Assembly: GCA_039090855.1 (NCBI GenBank)
Contig: CM077034.1
Span: 228,434,701 to 228,498,700 of the forward strand
Source of the DNA: Macrothele yani
Taxonomy: Eukaryota; Arthropoda; Arachnida; Araneae; Macrothelidae
Reading direction: 5' to 3'
DNA length: 64,000 nucleotides
In this document: positions 55,555-64,000 of the stretch, piece by piece
Layout of the letters: each line of letters opens with the position of its first letter
Numbering within the stretch: position 1 is the stretch's first letter
The notes under the pieces: model-generated
Database searches by the model: none
What the model saw: only the letters and a program-made list of their open reading frames with translations
What the model was told of the DNA's origin: nothing
Position numbers and translations under genes: made by a program

Positions 55555-58205
55555 CAGGGTTCCCACTCAACCTGGAAAACAGGGAAAACCTGGAATTCTC
55601 AGGGAATTTGAAAATGGTTCCAAAAATCAGGGAAAACTCAGGGAAAATTACCCTTTTTTGTAAAAATCAGGGAAATTTACTTTTTTTTTTTTTTTTTGGT
55701 AGAAATCAATGGATAATTTATTTTGCCAAAAAAACTTATTTTTTAAAGATTTCAAACTTTTGCTTGCAATTACTGCCTGCCTAGAATTTGGTAGATCTTA
55801 CTTTCAGTTATATTAAGTATTTCCTTTATTCTCTAAAAAGAGATGCAAAATTTAATTTTTAAAATTGCCAGTTACTAGCTTTTGTTCAATTTCTGCAGGC
55901 AGTTGTTATAACATGGAACAATTAGGCACAATGGCTCCTGCTTGAAGAAACACTTCACAAGAGAACCAACCAAATGATGGATCAACATTTTTTCTCTGTT
56001 GGTTCTCTTTAAACATGTTTCTTGGAACAGAGCCATTCCATCACTAAGCTTAGCTGCATTGTGCTATAGAAAAACTGAAACTATTCAACTGACAGATTTT
56101 TTCTTACATATGAGCTGTTTCTATATGAATGTATTTACAAATTCCGTGTGGGTGGTATTCACAGTTATAACATAAAACAATTAGGCACAATGGTTCCTGC
56201 TTGAAGAAACACTTCACAAGAGAACCAACCAAATGATGGATCAAATTTTTTTCTCTGTTGGTTCTCTTTAAACATGTTTCTTGGAACAGAGCCATTCCAT
56301 CATTAAGCTTAGCTGCATTGTGTTATAGAAAAACTGAAACTATTCAACTGACAGATTTTTTTCTTACATATGACCTGTTTCTAAGGGAATGTATTTACAA
56401 ATTCCATGTGGGTAGTATTCACAGTTATAACATGGAACAATTAGGCACAATGGCTCCTGCTTGAAGAAACACTTCACAAGAGAACCAACCAAATGATGGA
56501 TCAAAGTCCTTTGTCTGTTGGTTCTCTTGAAACATGTTTCTTTGAACAGAGCCATTCCATCATTAAGCTTAGCTGCATTGTGTTATAGAAAAACTGAAAC
56601 TATTCAACTGACAGATTTTTTCTTACTGTTTCTATGGGAATGTATTTACAAATTCCGTGTGGGTAGTATTCACAGTTATAACATGGAACAATTAGGCACA
56701 ATGGCTCCTGCTTGAAGAAACACTTCACAAGAGAACCAACCAAATGATGGATCAAAGTCCTTTGTCTGTTGGTTCTCTTGAAACATGTTTCTTTGAACAG
56801 AGCCATTCCATCATTAAGCGTAGCTGCATTGTGTTATAGAAAAACTGAAACTATTCAACTGACAGATTTTTTCTTACACATGACCTGTTTCTATGGGAAT
56901 GTATTTACAAATTCCGTGTGGGTAGTATTCACAGTTATAACATGGAACAATTAGGCACAATGGCTCCTGCTTGAAGAAACACTTCACTAGAGAACCAACC
57001 AAATGATGGATCAAAGTTGTTTCTCTGTTGGTTCTCTTTAAACATGTTTCTTTGAACAGAACCATTCCATCATTAAGCTTAGCTGCATTGTGTTATAGAA
57101 AAACTGAAACTATTCAACTGACAGATTTTTTCTTACATATGACCTGTTTCTGTGGGAATGTATTTACAAATTCCGTGTGGGTAGTATTCACAGTTATAAC
57201 ATGGAACAATTAGGCACAATGGCTCCTGCTTGAAGAAACACTTCACAAGAGAACCAACCAAATGATGGATCAAAGTCCTTTGTCTGTTGGTTCTCTTGAA
57301 ACATGTTTCTTTGAACAGAGCCATTCCATCATTAAGCGTAGCTGCATTGTGTTATAGAAAAACTGAAACTATTCAACTGACAGATTTTTTCTTACACATG
57401 ACCTGTTTCTATGGGAATGTATTTACAAATTCCGTGTGGGTAGTATTCACAGTTATAACATGGAACAATTAGGCACAATGGCTCCTGCTTGAAGAAACAC
57501 TTCACAAGAGAACCAACCAAATGATGGATCAAATTTTTTTCTCTGTTGGTTCTCTTTAAACATGTTTTTTCGAACAGAGCCATTCCATCATTAAGCTTAG
57601 CTGCATTGTGTTATAGAAAAACTGAAACTATTCAACTGACAGATTTTTTCTTACATATGACTTTTTTCTATGGGAATGTATTTACAAATTCCATGTGGGT
57701 AGTATTCACAGTTATAACATGGAACAATTAGGCACAATGGCTCCTGCTTGAAGAAACACTTCACAAGAGAATCAACCAAATGATGGATCAAAGTCCTTTG
57801 TCTGTTGGTTCTCTTGAAACATGTTTCTTTGAACAGAGCCATTCCATCATTAAGCTTAGCTGCATTGTGTTATAGAAAAACTGAAAGTATTCAACTGACA
57901 AATTTTTTTCTTACGTATGACCTGTTTCTATGGGAATGTATTTACAAATTCTGTGTGGGGAGTATTCACAAAAGTTCACGGAACTTTGGTACATGTGCAC
58001 AGTTGTTATTAATGAAAAGCAGGTAATTTTATAAAGACAAATTACGTAAAGAATTTACAAGTGTGTGCTTTGGTGAGAAAAATGAATGGAATGGAATGAA
58101 ATGTAACAATTCTTTGCAACATGCCACTCTGGAAAACTTTAAAAACCACCTGGAGAACCTGGAAAAGTTGGGGAATTTTTTTATTACTTTTGAGTGGGAA
58201 CCCTG
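55555..58205. mobile_element. 2.65-kb TIR element filled with satellite
   Basis: Ends CAGGGTTCCCACTCAA (55555) and TTGAGTGGGAACCCTG (58205) are exact 16-bp inverted repeats. ATGAA lies on both sides. Subterminal sequence repeats CAGGGAAAA and ACCTGGAAAA words. The interior is a 259-bp tandem array. No transposase. It is 78 bp from the exon at 58284. Confidence 0.9.
55905..57970. repeat. Satellite array, ~259-bp unit, eight copies
   Basis: The unit contains GTTATAACATGGAACAATTA, GGCTCCTGCTTGAAGAAACA, AACCAACCAAATGATGGATC and GCTGCATTGTGTTATAGAAA. Units alternate between a TTTTTTTCTCTG and an AGTCCTTTGTCTG variant. Open frames of about 61-73 codons on both strands repeat with the unit and are not genes. 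Confidence 0.96.
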
Positions 58206-58283
58206 ATGAACCTGTTTCCTAGTTATTTGTTTTTAGTGTGGATTTCCAGTTTGTGTGTCAGAATTAACAATTTGCCGTTTCAG

Positions 58284-58546
58284 CCTTTGATAAAAAAGAT
58301 GGCGCTCTCACCCCTGAAGAAGAGGAACAGCGAGGTGTCGCAAAACACAAGATGTTGGGCAACATCAAGTTCATTGGCGAGTTGGGAAAGCAAGGTCTAC
58401 TGCACGAGGCCATTCTCCATCAGTGTGTGCAGCAGCTTCTGGCCAAGAAGAAAAGGCAGACTGCCAAGGACGTGGCCGAAGACCTGGAATGTCTCTGTCA
58501 GATAATGAAAACGGTTGGACATCGCCTTGACTCTGAAAAAGCTAAA
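58284..58546 (+). CDS. EIF4G2: EIF4G2 exon, central MIF4G
   Basis: The acceptor GCCGTTTCAG ends at 58283 and the donor GTAAGT begins at 58547. Two bases close an alanine codon and 87 codons follow. Landmarks are TPEEEEQRGVAKHKMLGNIK, FIGELGKQGLLHEAILHQC and EDLECLCQIMKTVGHRLD. The family continues with the last MIF4G helices, which must lie beyond this window because no matching exon is seen between 58547 and 64000. The acceptor is only 78 bp after the right end of a 2.65-kb transposon-like element. Confidence 0.95.
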
Positions 58547-58836
58547 GTAAGTTTGTCTGACATTATTTGAATGCATTTTAAATACATCATTTGCATGCGT
58601 GGCCGACATGTGTGAACACTCTCGTCTACATAGTGCATGTTGAAGACCAGTGGCATAGCATGGCCATTTAGGATGGGTGTGCACTGTTACGATAAAAAAA
58701 AAAAACAAGCAGAAATTTTACTATGTAACCCGAGCTGAAAAATTCACGCATTGATTTTGAACATACGAAAGCATTCTTTTTTTATTTAGCGGTTGTTTAA
58801 TAAAAAAAATGAATGCATTTCTGATATCTCTTCCTA
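58547..58836 (+). other. EIF4G2: Intron start after last visible exon
   Basis: Donor GTAAGTTTG and intron sequence up to the mariner. No feature recognised. Confidence 0.6.
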
Positions 58837-60118
58837 TTGGTTTGTCGGAAAAGTCATGACGTATTTTGGCACCCGATGGCGGTTGGGCGGTTTTGGAAGT
58901 ACTAGAGGGATTCGCAGCTCTGTTATCGCCATGGCATTCGACTGGTGCCAGTTCTAGCTGCAGTCTAAAAAGAATAGTGAGCGATTTGATTGATTTGCGG
59001 AGATTTGACATCAAGTTGAAGATGGAAGACCAAACTGTGCATTTTCGCCATATTTTACTTCCGTAAAGGGAAGAACGCGCGTCAAGCTTGTGAAAAGTTG
59101 CGTAAAGTGTACGGTGATAATGCTCTACGAGAACGTCAGTGCCAGCGGTGGTTCGCAAAATTCCGTGCTGGGGATTTTGACCTCAACGATGCTCCTCGGT
59201 CCGGGAGGCCAACCAAGGTTGATCACGACCAAATCAAGGCATTGATCGAGTCAAACCCACGTTACACGACACGAGAGATTGCAGACACATTGCACATCCA
59301 TCATTCAAGCGTTCACGACCACCTGAAGAAGCTGGGATACGTAAGCAAGCTCGATGTGTGGGTTCCTCATGAACTCAAAGAAGCTCAACTGACGGCGCGT
59401 ATAAACATCTGTGACATGCTCATTAAACGTGAGGAAAACGATCCTTTTTTTGAAGCGACTGATAACTGGTGACGAAAAATGGATTGTGTACCACAATGTG
59501 CTGCGCAAACAGTCTTGGTCCCGACGTGCTGCTTCGCCTCAAACGACATCCAAAGCAGACATTCATCAGCGGAAGGTTCTGGTCTCAGTGTGGTGAGATT
59601 TTAAAGGTGTCGTGTTTTTCGAGCTCCTACCACGGAACCAAACAATCAATTCGAATGTGTACTGTCTGCAATTGGACAGTTTGAAAGAATCCATCATCCA
59701 GGAACGTCCAGAGCTCGTTCATCGTAAAGGTGTTGTGTTCCATCACGACAACGCGAGACCACACACAAGTTTGATCACTCGCCAAAAATTATTGAAGCTT
59801 GGGTGCGATGTGTTGCCACACCCAGCTTACTCGCCTGACCTTGTGCCGCCAGACTTCCATTTGTTTCGCTCTCTTCAACAGTCCTTGCGTGGTATAACGT
59901 TCAATTCAGATGAGGCTGTAAATCAGCACCTTGTAGAGTTTTTCGCCACGAAAGACAGGTCCTTCTATGAACGGGGCATTCTGCAGCTCACTAAAAGATG
60001 GCAAAAGGTTATCGAACAAAACGGACATTATATCATTGATTGATCTTTGTTCTTTCTATCAATAAATGACCTCTGCAAAACATGGCTAAAATACGTCATG
60101 ACTTTTCCGACAACCCAA
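58837..60118 (+). mobile_element. Mariner element, irritans type, copy 2
   Basis: Ends TTGGTTTGTCGGAAAAGTCA (58837) and the inverted partner (60118) are flanked by TA at 58835-58836 and 60119-60120. The length is 1282 bp, 32 longer than copy 1. Confidence 0.94.
59022..60043 (+). pseudogene. Mariner transposase pseudogene, copy 2
   Basis: The ATG at 59022 opens MEDQTVHFRHILLP and meets a TAA after a short frame loss near 59060. The next register gives NARQACEKLRKVYGDNALRE, SNPRYTTREIADTLHIHHSS and VHDHLKKLGYVSKLDVWVPH, so both helix-turn-helix parts are here. Further breaks lie near 59450 and 59595. TGDEKWIVYHN, VVFHHDNARPHTS and LVPPDFHLF keep the D,D34D residues. The stop is at 60041-60043. 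It is broken but holds all domains. Confidence 0.92.
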
Positions 60119-60198
60119 TATATGGATAACAAATATTCAAATTCTGTTTTTAAATCTGTGCTCGTAAACACGTCGATTCACACTGTGATGAAGAGACG

Positions 60199-61375
60199 TA
60201 AAAACTGCAACTCATAGCAGAACATTGTAAACTGCAACTCATAGCAGAACATTGAACTCATTGCAGAACATTGAACTCATAGCAGAACATTGTAAACTTC
60301 AACTCATAGCAGAACATTGTAAACTTCAACTCATAGCAGAACATTGAACTCATAGCAGAACATTAAACTCATAGCAGAACATTGTAAACTTCAACTCATA
60401 TCAGAACATTGTAAACTGCAACTCATATCAGAACATTGTAAACTTCAACTCATAGCAGAACATTGTAAACTGCAACTCATAGCAGAACATTGAACTCATT
60501 GCAGAACATTGTAAACTGCAACTCATAGCAGAACATTGAACTCATTGCAGAACATTGTAAACTTCAACTCATAGCAGAACATTGAACTCATTGCAGAACA
60601 TTGTAAACTGCAACTCATAGCAGAACATTGTAAACTTCAACTCATAGCAGAACATTGTAAACTTCAACTCATAGCAGAACATTAAACTCATAGCAGAACA
60701 TTATAAACTTCAACTCATATCAGAACATTGTAAACTGCAACTCATAGCAGAACATTGAACTCATAGCAGAACATTGTAAACTTCAACTCATAGCAGAACA
60801 TTGTAAACTTCAACTCATAGCAGAACATTGTAAACTTCAACTCATAGCAGAACATTGTAAACTTCAACTCATAGCAGAACATTGTAAACTTCAACTCATA
60901 GCAGAACATTGTAAACTTCAAGTCATAGCAGAACATTGTAAACTTCAAGTCATAGCAGAACATTGTAAACTGCAACTCATAGCAGAACATTGTAAACTTC
61001 AACTCATAGCTGAACATTGTAAACCACAACTCATAGCAGAACATTGTAAACTGCAACTCATAGCAGAACATTGTAAACTGCAACTCATAGCAGAACATTG
61101 TAAACTGCAACTCATAGCAGAACATTGTAAACTGCAACTCATAGCAGAACATTGTAAACTGCAACTCATAGCAGAACATTGTAAACTGCAACTCATAGCA
61201 GAACATTGTAAACTGCAACTCATAGCAGAACATTGTAAACTGCAACTCATAGCAGAACATTGTAAACCGCAACTCATAGCAGAACATTAAACTCATAGGA
61301 GAACATTAAACTCATAGGAGAACATTGTAAACTGCAACTCATAGCAGAACATTGAACTCATAGCAGAACATTGTA
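60199..61375. repeat. 27-bp minisatellite, about 42 units
   Basis: The unit is CATTGTAAACTGCAACTCAT plus AGCAGAA. TTC replaces TGC in many units, and a shortened form (CATTGAACTCATAGCAGAA) is mixed in on the left. The right part is almost uniform. Because 27 is a multiple of three the array is open in several frames. Confidence 0.97.
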
Positions 61376-61795
61376 TTTATGACTCCGCGCGATTCCAAAT
61401 GCAAATGTATGACCAGTAGTGCTTTTTGAGGAGCGCACACCCTGGGAAGTGTTGAAATCGCAAGGAAATAAAAATGTGACCTGCAGCGCCATCTGGAGAG
61501 CTTTGTATCACAGTTGCCTTAAACGCCTCGGGGTGCCCGCTGGACAAACAGCGCACCTACGGTGTTTACTCAACGAAGCAATGAACCTTCTCCACTTTAC
61601 GAAAACACTGTATGAGGGAATTAATAATTATTAGCAACCACACAAAGCCTTAGAACAAACTTGGACGAGTTTTGTTATCCAAAAACAATACGGGGAATTC
61701 AAAATTCCCCAAACTCTGAATTCAAATATTTCTACCACGAATATAGTGATGTGTAACTATTTTTACATACTGTTATATTGACACTCATACTTACA
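61376..61795. other. Intron sequence, no gene recognised
   Basis: A 71-codon open frame (61419-61634) with CAGCGCCATCTGGAGAGC-like sequence has no recognised domain. It could be the outer part of the degraded element that follows. Confidence 0.45.
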
Positions 61796-62220
61796 AGTTA
61801 TGAAAACCACTTTACAATAGATGCTGGAATTGTCCACCATTCTGTTTGAAGACGCAAATTCACCTGACGACACCTGTTGGCGGACACTCTTTTCAGCGTG
61901 TTGGCTGGTATGTCCCTCACGGCTGCAATGATGGTGTTCCGCAGGTCCTGTACCGTCTTAGGGTTGCTGTGGTAAATTGTGTCTTTCAGATAGCCCCACA
62001 AATAAAAGTCTGATGAGCGAGGCGGGTAAAGTTTTTTCCAGATTAATCGATCGTTGAAGAACTTGCAGAGCATCTCCATTCTGTCGTTTGATGTGTGGCA
62101 TGTTGCTCCATCTTGTTGAAACCAACAGTAACGTTCGTGTTCTTCCAGCATCGCTACAAATTGATGGATGATGTCTGCATACACAGCGAAATTTTCAGTT
62201 GTGTACAGGGTGTCCACAAT
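61796..62220 (-). pseudogene. Tc1/mariner-superfamily transposase, C-terminal part
   Basis: The minus strand is open for 139 codons: MDTLYTTENFAVYADIIHQF, CWFQQDGATCHTSNDRMEML (second Asp) and LYPPRSSDFYLWGYLKDTIY (third acidic block), ending SIVKWFS. QQDGATCHT with SSDF.LWGYLKD is typical of a widespread insect transposase group in this superfamily. The N-terminus and first Asp are missing; the upstream neighbour is a separate element. Confidence 0.8.
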
Positions 62221-62284
62221 GTCTTGTTACCCCCCCCTCCCTTCCCCGTAATAAGAAATGTAAGTGAGCTGTGTATCTGTTGTA

Positions 62285-63115
62285 TGATTTATATGTTGAG
62301 GCATCCTTAAACATCCAGTGGATCCTTTTGGGCTCCGTCATTCTCCTGACGGAGAATAACTTTACGCCATGTTCTGTGGGACATTTTCCGAAAAGCAGTT
62401 GCGGGGCGATACGAGAGAAAGCACGCCTCGCTGCTTGTTTAAGTTCATCAGTGGGGGTTTGGTAGCGCTGCTGTGCAACGATCTCCTTTGTGAAACCTCA
62501 AAAGCATTATCACACGGTGAGAGATCTGGGCTTCGAGGTGGGCATTTAAGTGGAGCGGGCAGAACTGCCGAACCTCGGCCGATCCGACGATCCCGAAAGA
62601 CTTCACCAAGGTAACCCGGACAGCCATTGTGTAATGGGCGGGTGCCCCATCCTGCTGGAACCATATGTCATTCAGAATGTCAAGATTTTCAAGTTTTGGC
62701 ACAAACCAGGTTTGCAGCATGTCCAGATAAGTTGTCCGATTCACTGGACCATCAAAGAAATATGGTCCAAACAGATGTCGACTATTCATTGCAGCCCATA
62801 TCATGACATGCGGAGGATGATGTTCCAATTTTTCGACATAATGTGGGGTTTCCTTGGACCAGAACACAACGGTCCTTGATCGACAGTATATCGCACATTC
62901 GTCACTGAAAATGACCTTTCCACGTTTTTGGGATTGTGGCAAATGTCTGGAGCATCATTGCACCGTCTACGGTTTAAATCGATGTCCAATAACTCCTGAA
63001 CGAACGTCGGGCGATATGCGTGCAAATTCAGGTCATTCTTCATGTGCTAATGCAGTGTCGATCGTGGTATTCCAAGCTCCGCTGATCGTTGCGGAGCGAC
63101 TTTGTCGGTGACCTG
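62285..63115 (-). pseudogene. Tc1/mariner-superfamily transposase, nearly full, frameshifted
   Basis: From about 63043 the minus strand reads RPTFVQELLDIDLNRRRCND, then VIFSDECAIYCRSRTVVFW (first Asp), HPPHVMIWAAMNSRHLFGPY and DIWFQQDGAPAHYTMAVRVT (second Asp). In another frame LSPCDNAF follows where the family usually has a W-G-F block. The C-terminus runs to about 62285. CAGGGTGTCCACAATGTCTT at about 62207, followed by a C run, may belong to an end. There are several frameshifts. It is related to, but not the same copy as, the piece at 61796. Confidence 0.75.
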
Positions 63116-63232
63116 ATAACCGATTCCTCGACCGCTTGACACTGTTGCACTCTGGTTGATGGTCTTCCCGTTTGTGGTTTATCCTTGATGTTGCCTGCTT
63201 CGAAGAGTTTATGTTCCAACCGCAGAAGAGTG

Positions 63233-63316
63233 GCCGCCCCGGTGGCGCAGTGGTCTAAGGTGTTGGCCTCTGATCATTCGTCCGAAAGGGGTCCGGGTTC
63301 GAATCCCGGTGAGGCA
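63233..63316 (+). mobile_element. SINE head, copy 3
   Basis: GCCGCCCCGGTGGCGCAGTG with the same A and B boxes as at 46526; body units follow at once. Confidence 0.87.
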
Positions 63317-64000
63317 TGGATGTTGTGTTTGTCTTACGGCACTGGCTCTCTCCCTCCCTGGAACCAGTGACCCTAAATTAGGGACGGGCGACTGCTTATA
63401 GCCCATTGAGTTGCTCACGGTGGTCGTTAAACCTCCAATCAATCAATGGATGTTGTGTTTGTTTTACGGCACTGGCTCTCTCCCTTCCCTGGAACCAGTG
63501 ACCCTAAATTAGGGACAGGCGACTGCTTATAGCCCATTGAGTTGCTCACGGTGGTCGTTAAACCTCCAATCAATCAATGGATGTTGTGTTTGTCTTACGG
63601 CACTGGCTCTCTCCCTTCCCTGGAACCAGCGACCCTAAATTAGGGACGGGCGACTGCTTATAGCCCATTGAGTTGCTCACGGTGGTCGTTAAACCTCCAA
63701 TCAAAAAAAAAAAAAAATCATTCGTCCGAATGGGGTCCGGGTTTGAATCCCAGTAAGGCATGGATGTTGTGTTAGTCTTATGGCACTGGCTCTCTCCCTT
63801 CCCTGGAACCAGTGACTAAATTAGGGACGGGCGACTGCTTATAGCCCATTGAGTTGCTCACGGTGGTCGTTAAACCTCCAATAAAAAAAAAAAAAATCAT
63901 TCGTCCGAATGGGGTCCGGGTTTGAATCCCAGTAAGGCATGGATGTTGTGTTAGTCTTATGGCACTGGCTCTCTCCCTTCCCTGGAACCAGTGACTAAAT
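63317..64000 (+). repeat. SINE body array, fourth, runs off the window
   Basis: 131-bp units with two embedded A-run plus truncated B-box copies at about 63704-63762 and 63884-63942. The last two segments are nearly identical to each other, so the array is growing by a roughly 180-bp block here. The right end is outside the window. Confidence 0.93.

Larger units (their letters stand above)
8013..58546 (+). other. EIF4G2: EIF4G2 (DAP5/NAT1) gene, 5' part, spliced
   Basis: Five exons, possibly six, join in one frame and give about 240 residues. The product is recognisable as eIF4G2/DAP5/NAT1, a cytoplasmic scaffold related to the C-terminal two thirds of eIF4G. The family lacks the eIF4E-binding region and supports cap-independent and alternative initiation through eIF4A and eIF3 contacts in its MIF4G domain. 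Visible landmarks are FRRVRGILNKLTPEKF at the start of MIF4G, DEPKYSSMYALLC, FRRLLLAKCQDEFENR, and MLGNIKFIGELGK with EDLECLCQIM. All junctions use AG acceptors and GTAAG donors, and the exon phases match. The gene continues past the right edge, since the rest of MIF4G, MA3 and W2 are absent. Identity is from family knowledge; splice sites and frame are read from the sequence. Confidence 0.93.

Noticed and set aside
55905..57970. Repeated open frames on both strands (MVLFKHVS and MALFKETC types)
   Set aside because: They are period artefacts of the 259-bp array.
59022..60043. Domesticated mariner transposase (SETMAR-like)
   Set aside because: Three frame breaks and no fused host domain.
60742..61296. 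184-codon minus-strand open frame encoding a 9-residue repeat (MFCYELQFT)
   Set aside because: It is the 27-bp minisatellite read in frame; other frames are open too and it has no start context or splice signals.

Overview
This is animal nuclear DNA, most likely from an arthropod. It is AT-rich, it carries spliced exons with GT/AG sites, and its introns are packed with mariner, Tc1-like, Tigger/pogo and hAT-type DNA transposons plus a tRNA-derived SINE. I cannot name the species; a chelicerate such as a horseshoe crab or tick is only a guess.

One host gene runs through the window on the + strand: EIF4G2 (DAP5/NAT1/p97), the eIF4G-like translation factor. Five exons join in frame with good splice sites (8298-8432, 12471-12573, 18081-18206, 31499-31565, 58284-58546). 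They encode the end of the N-terminal leader and the first part of the MIF4G domain. A candidate first coding exon ends at 8038, and the rest of the gene lies beyond 64000. The introns are about 4.0, 5.5, 13.3 and 26.7 kb, plus one that is still open at the right edge.

Everything else is mobile or tandemly repeated DNA, all of it apparently dead. 1-7.7 kb (upstream of the gene): an irritans-type mariner, a second mariner cut off by a 411-473 bp satellite, a foldback element, and a Tc1-like element with one end triplicated. 8.4-18.1 kb: a near-perfect hairpin element, four Tc1-like elements (two of one family in inverted orientation around the exon at 12471), a Tc1-like relic and hAT/Tigger relics. 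18.2-31.5 kb: a 192-bp satellite (about 30 units), a 25-bp minisatellite (about 50 units), Tc1-like relics, and a 3.1-kb foldback whose left arm has amplified internally. 31.6-58.3 kb: a Tigger split by a 2.0-kb element with a clean 6-bp target duplication, a 331-bp satellite with a tRNA-like core, a hAT C-terminus next to a 240-300 bp satellite, a second copy of one Tc1 element, a small hAT-type element, SINE heads with a 131-bp body in long arrays, a 2.4-kb tandem duplication, a Tc1 element split by a 5.3-kb element with an 8-bp duplication, and a 2.65-kb element filled with a 259-bp satellite. 58.5-64 kb: a second irritans mariner, a 27-bp minisatellite, two degraded Tc1/mariner-superfamily transposases and another SINE array.

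The strongest theme is satellite birth from mobile elements. Several arrays can be tied by sequence to a transposon or SINE beside or around them. No intact transposase and no novel multi-gene system is visible.
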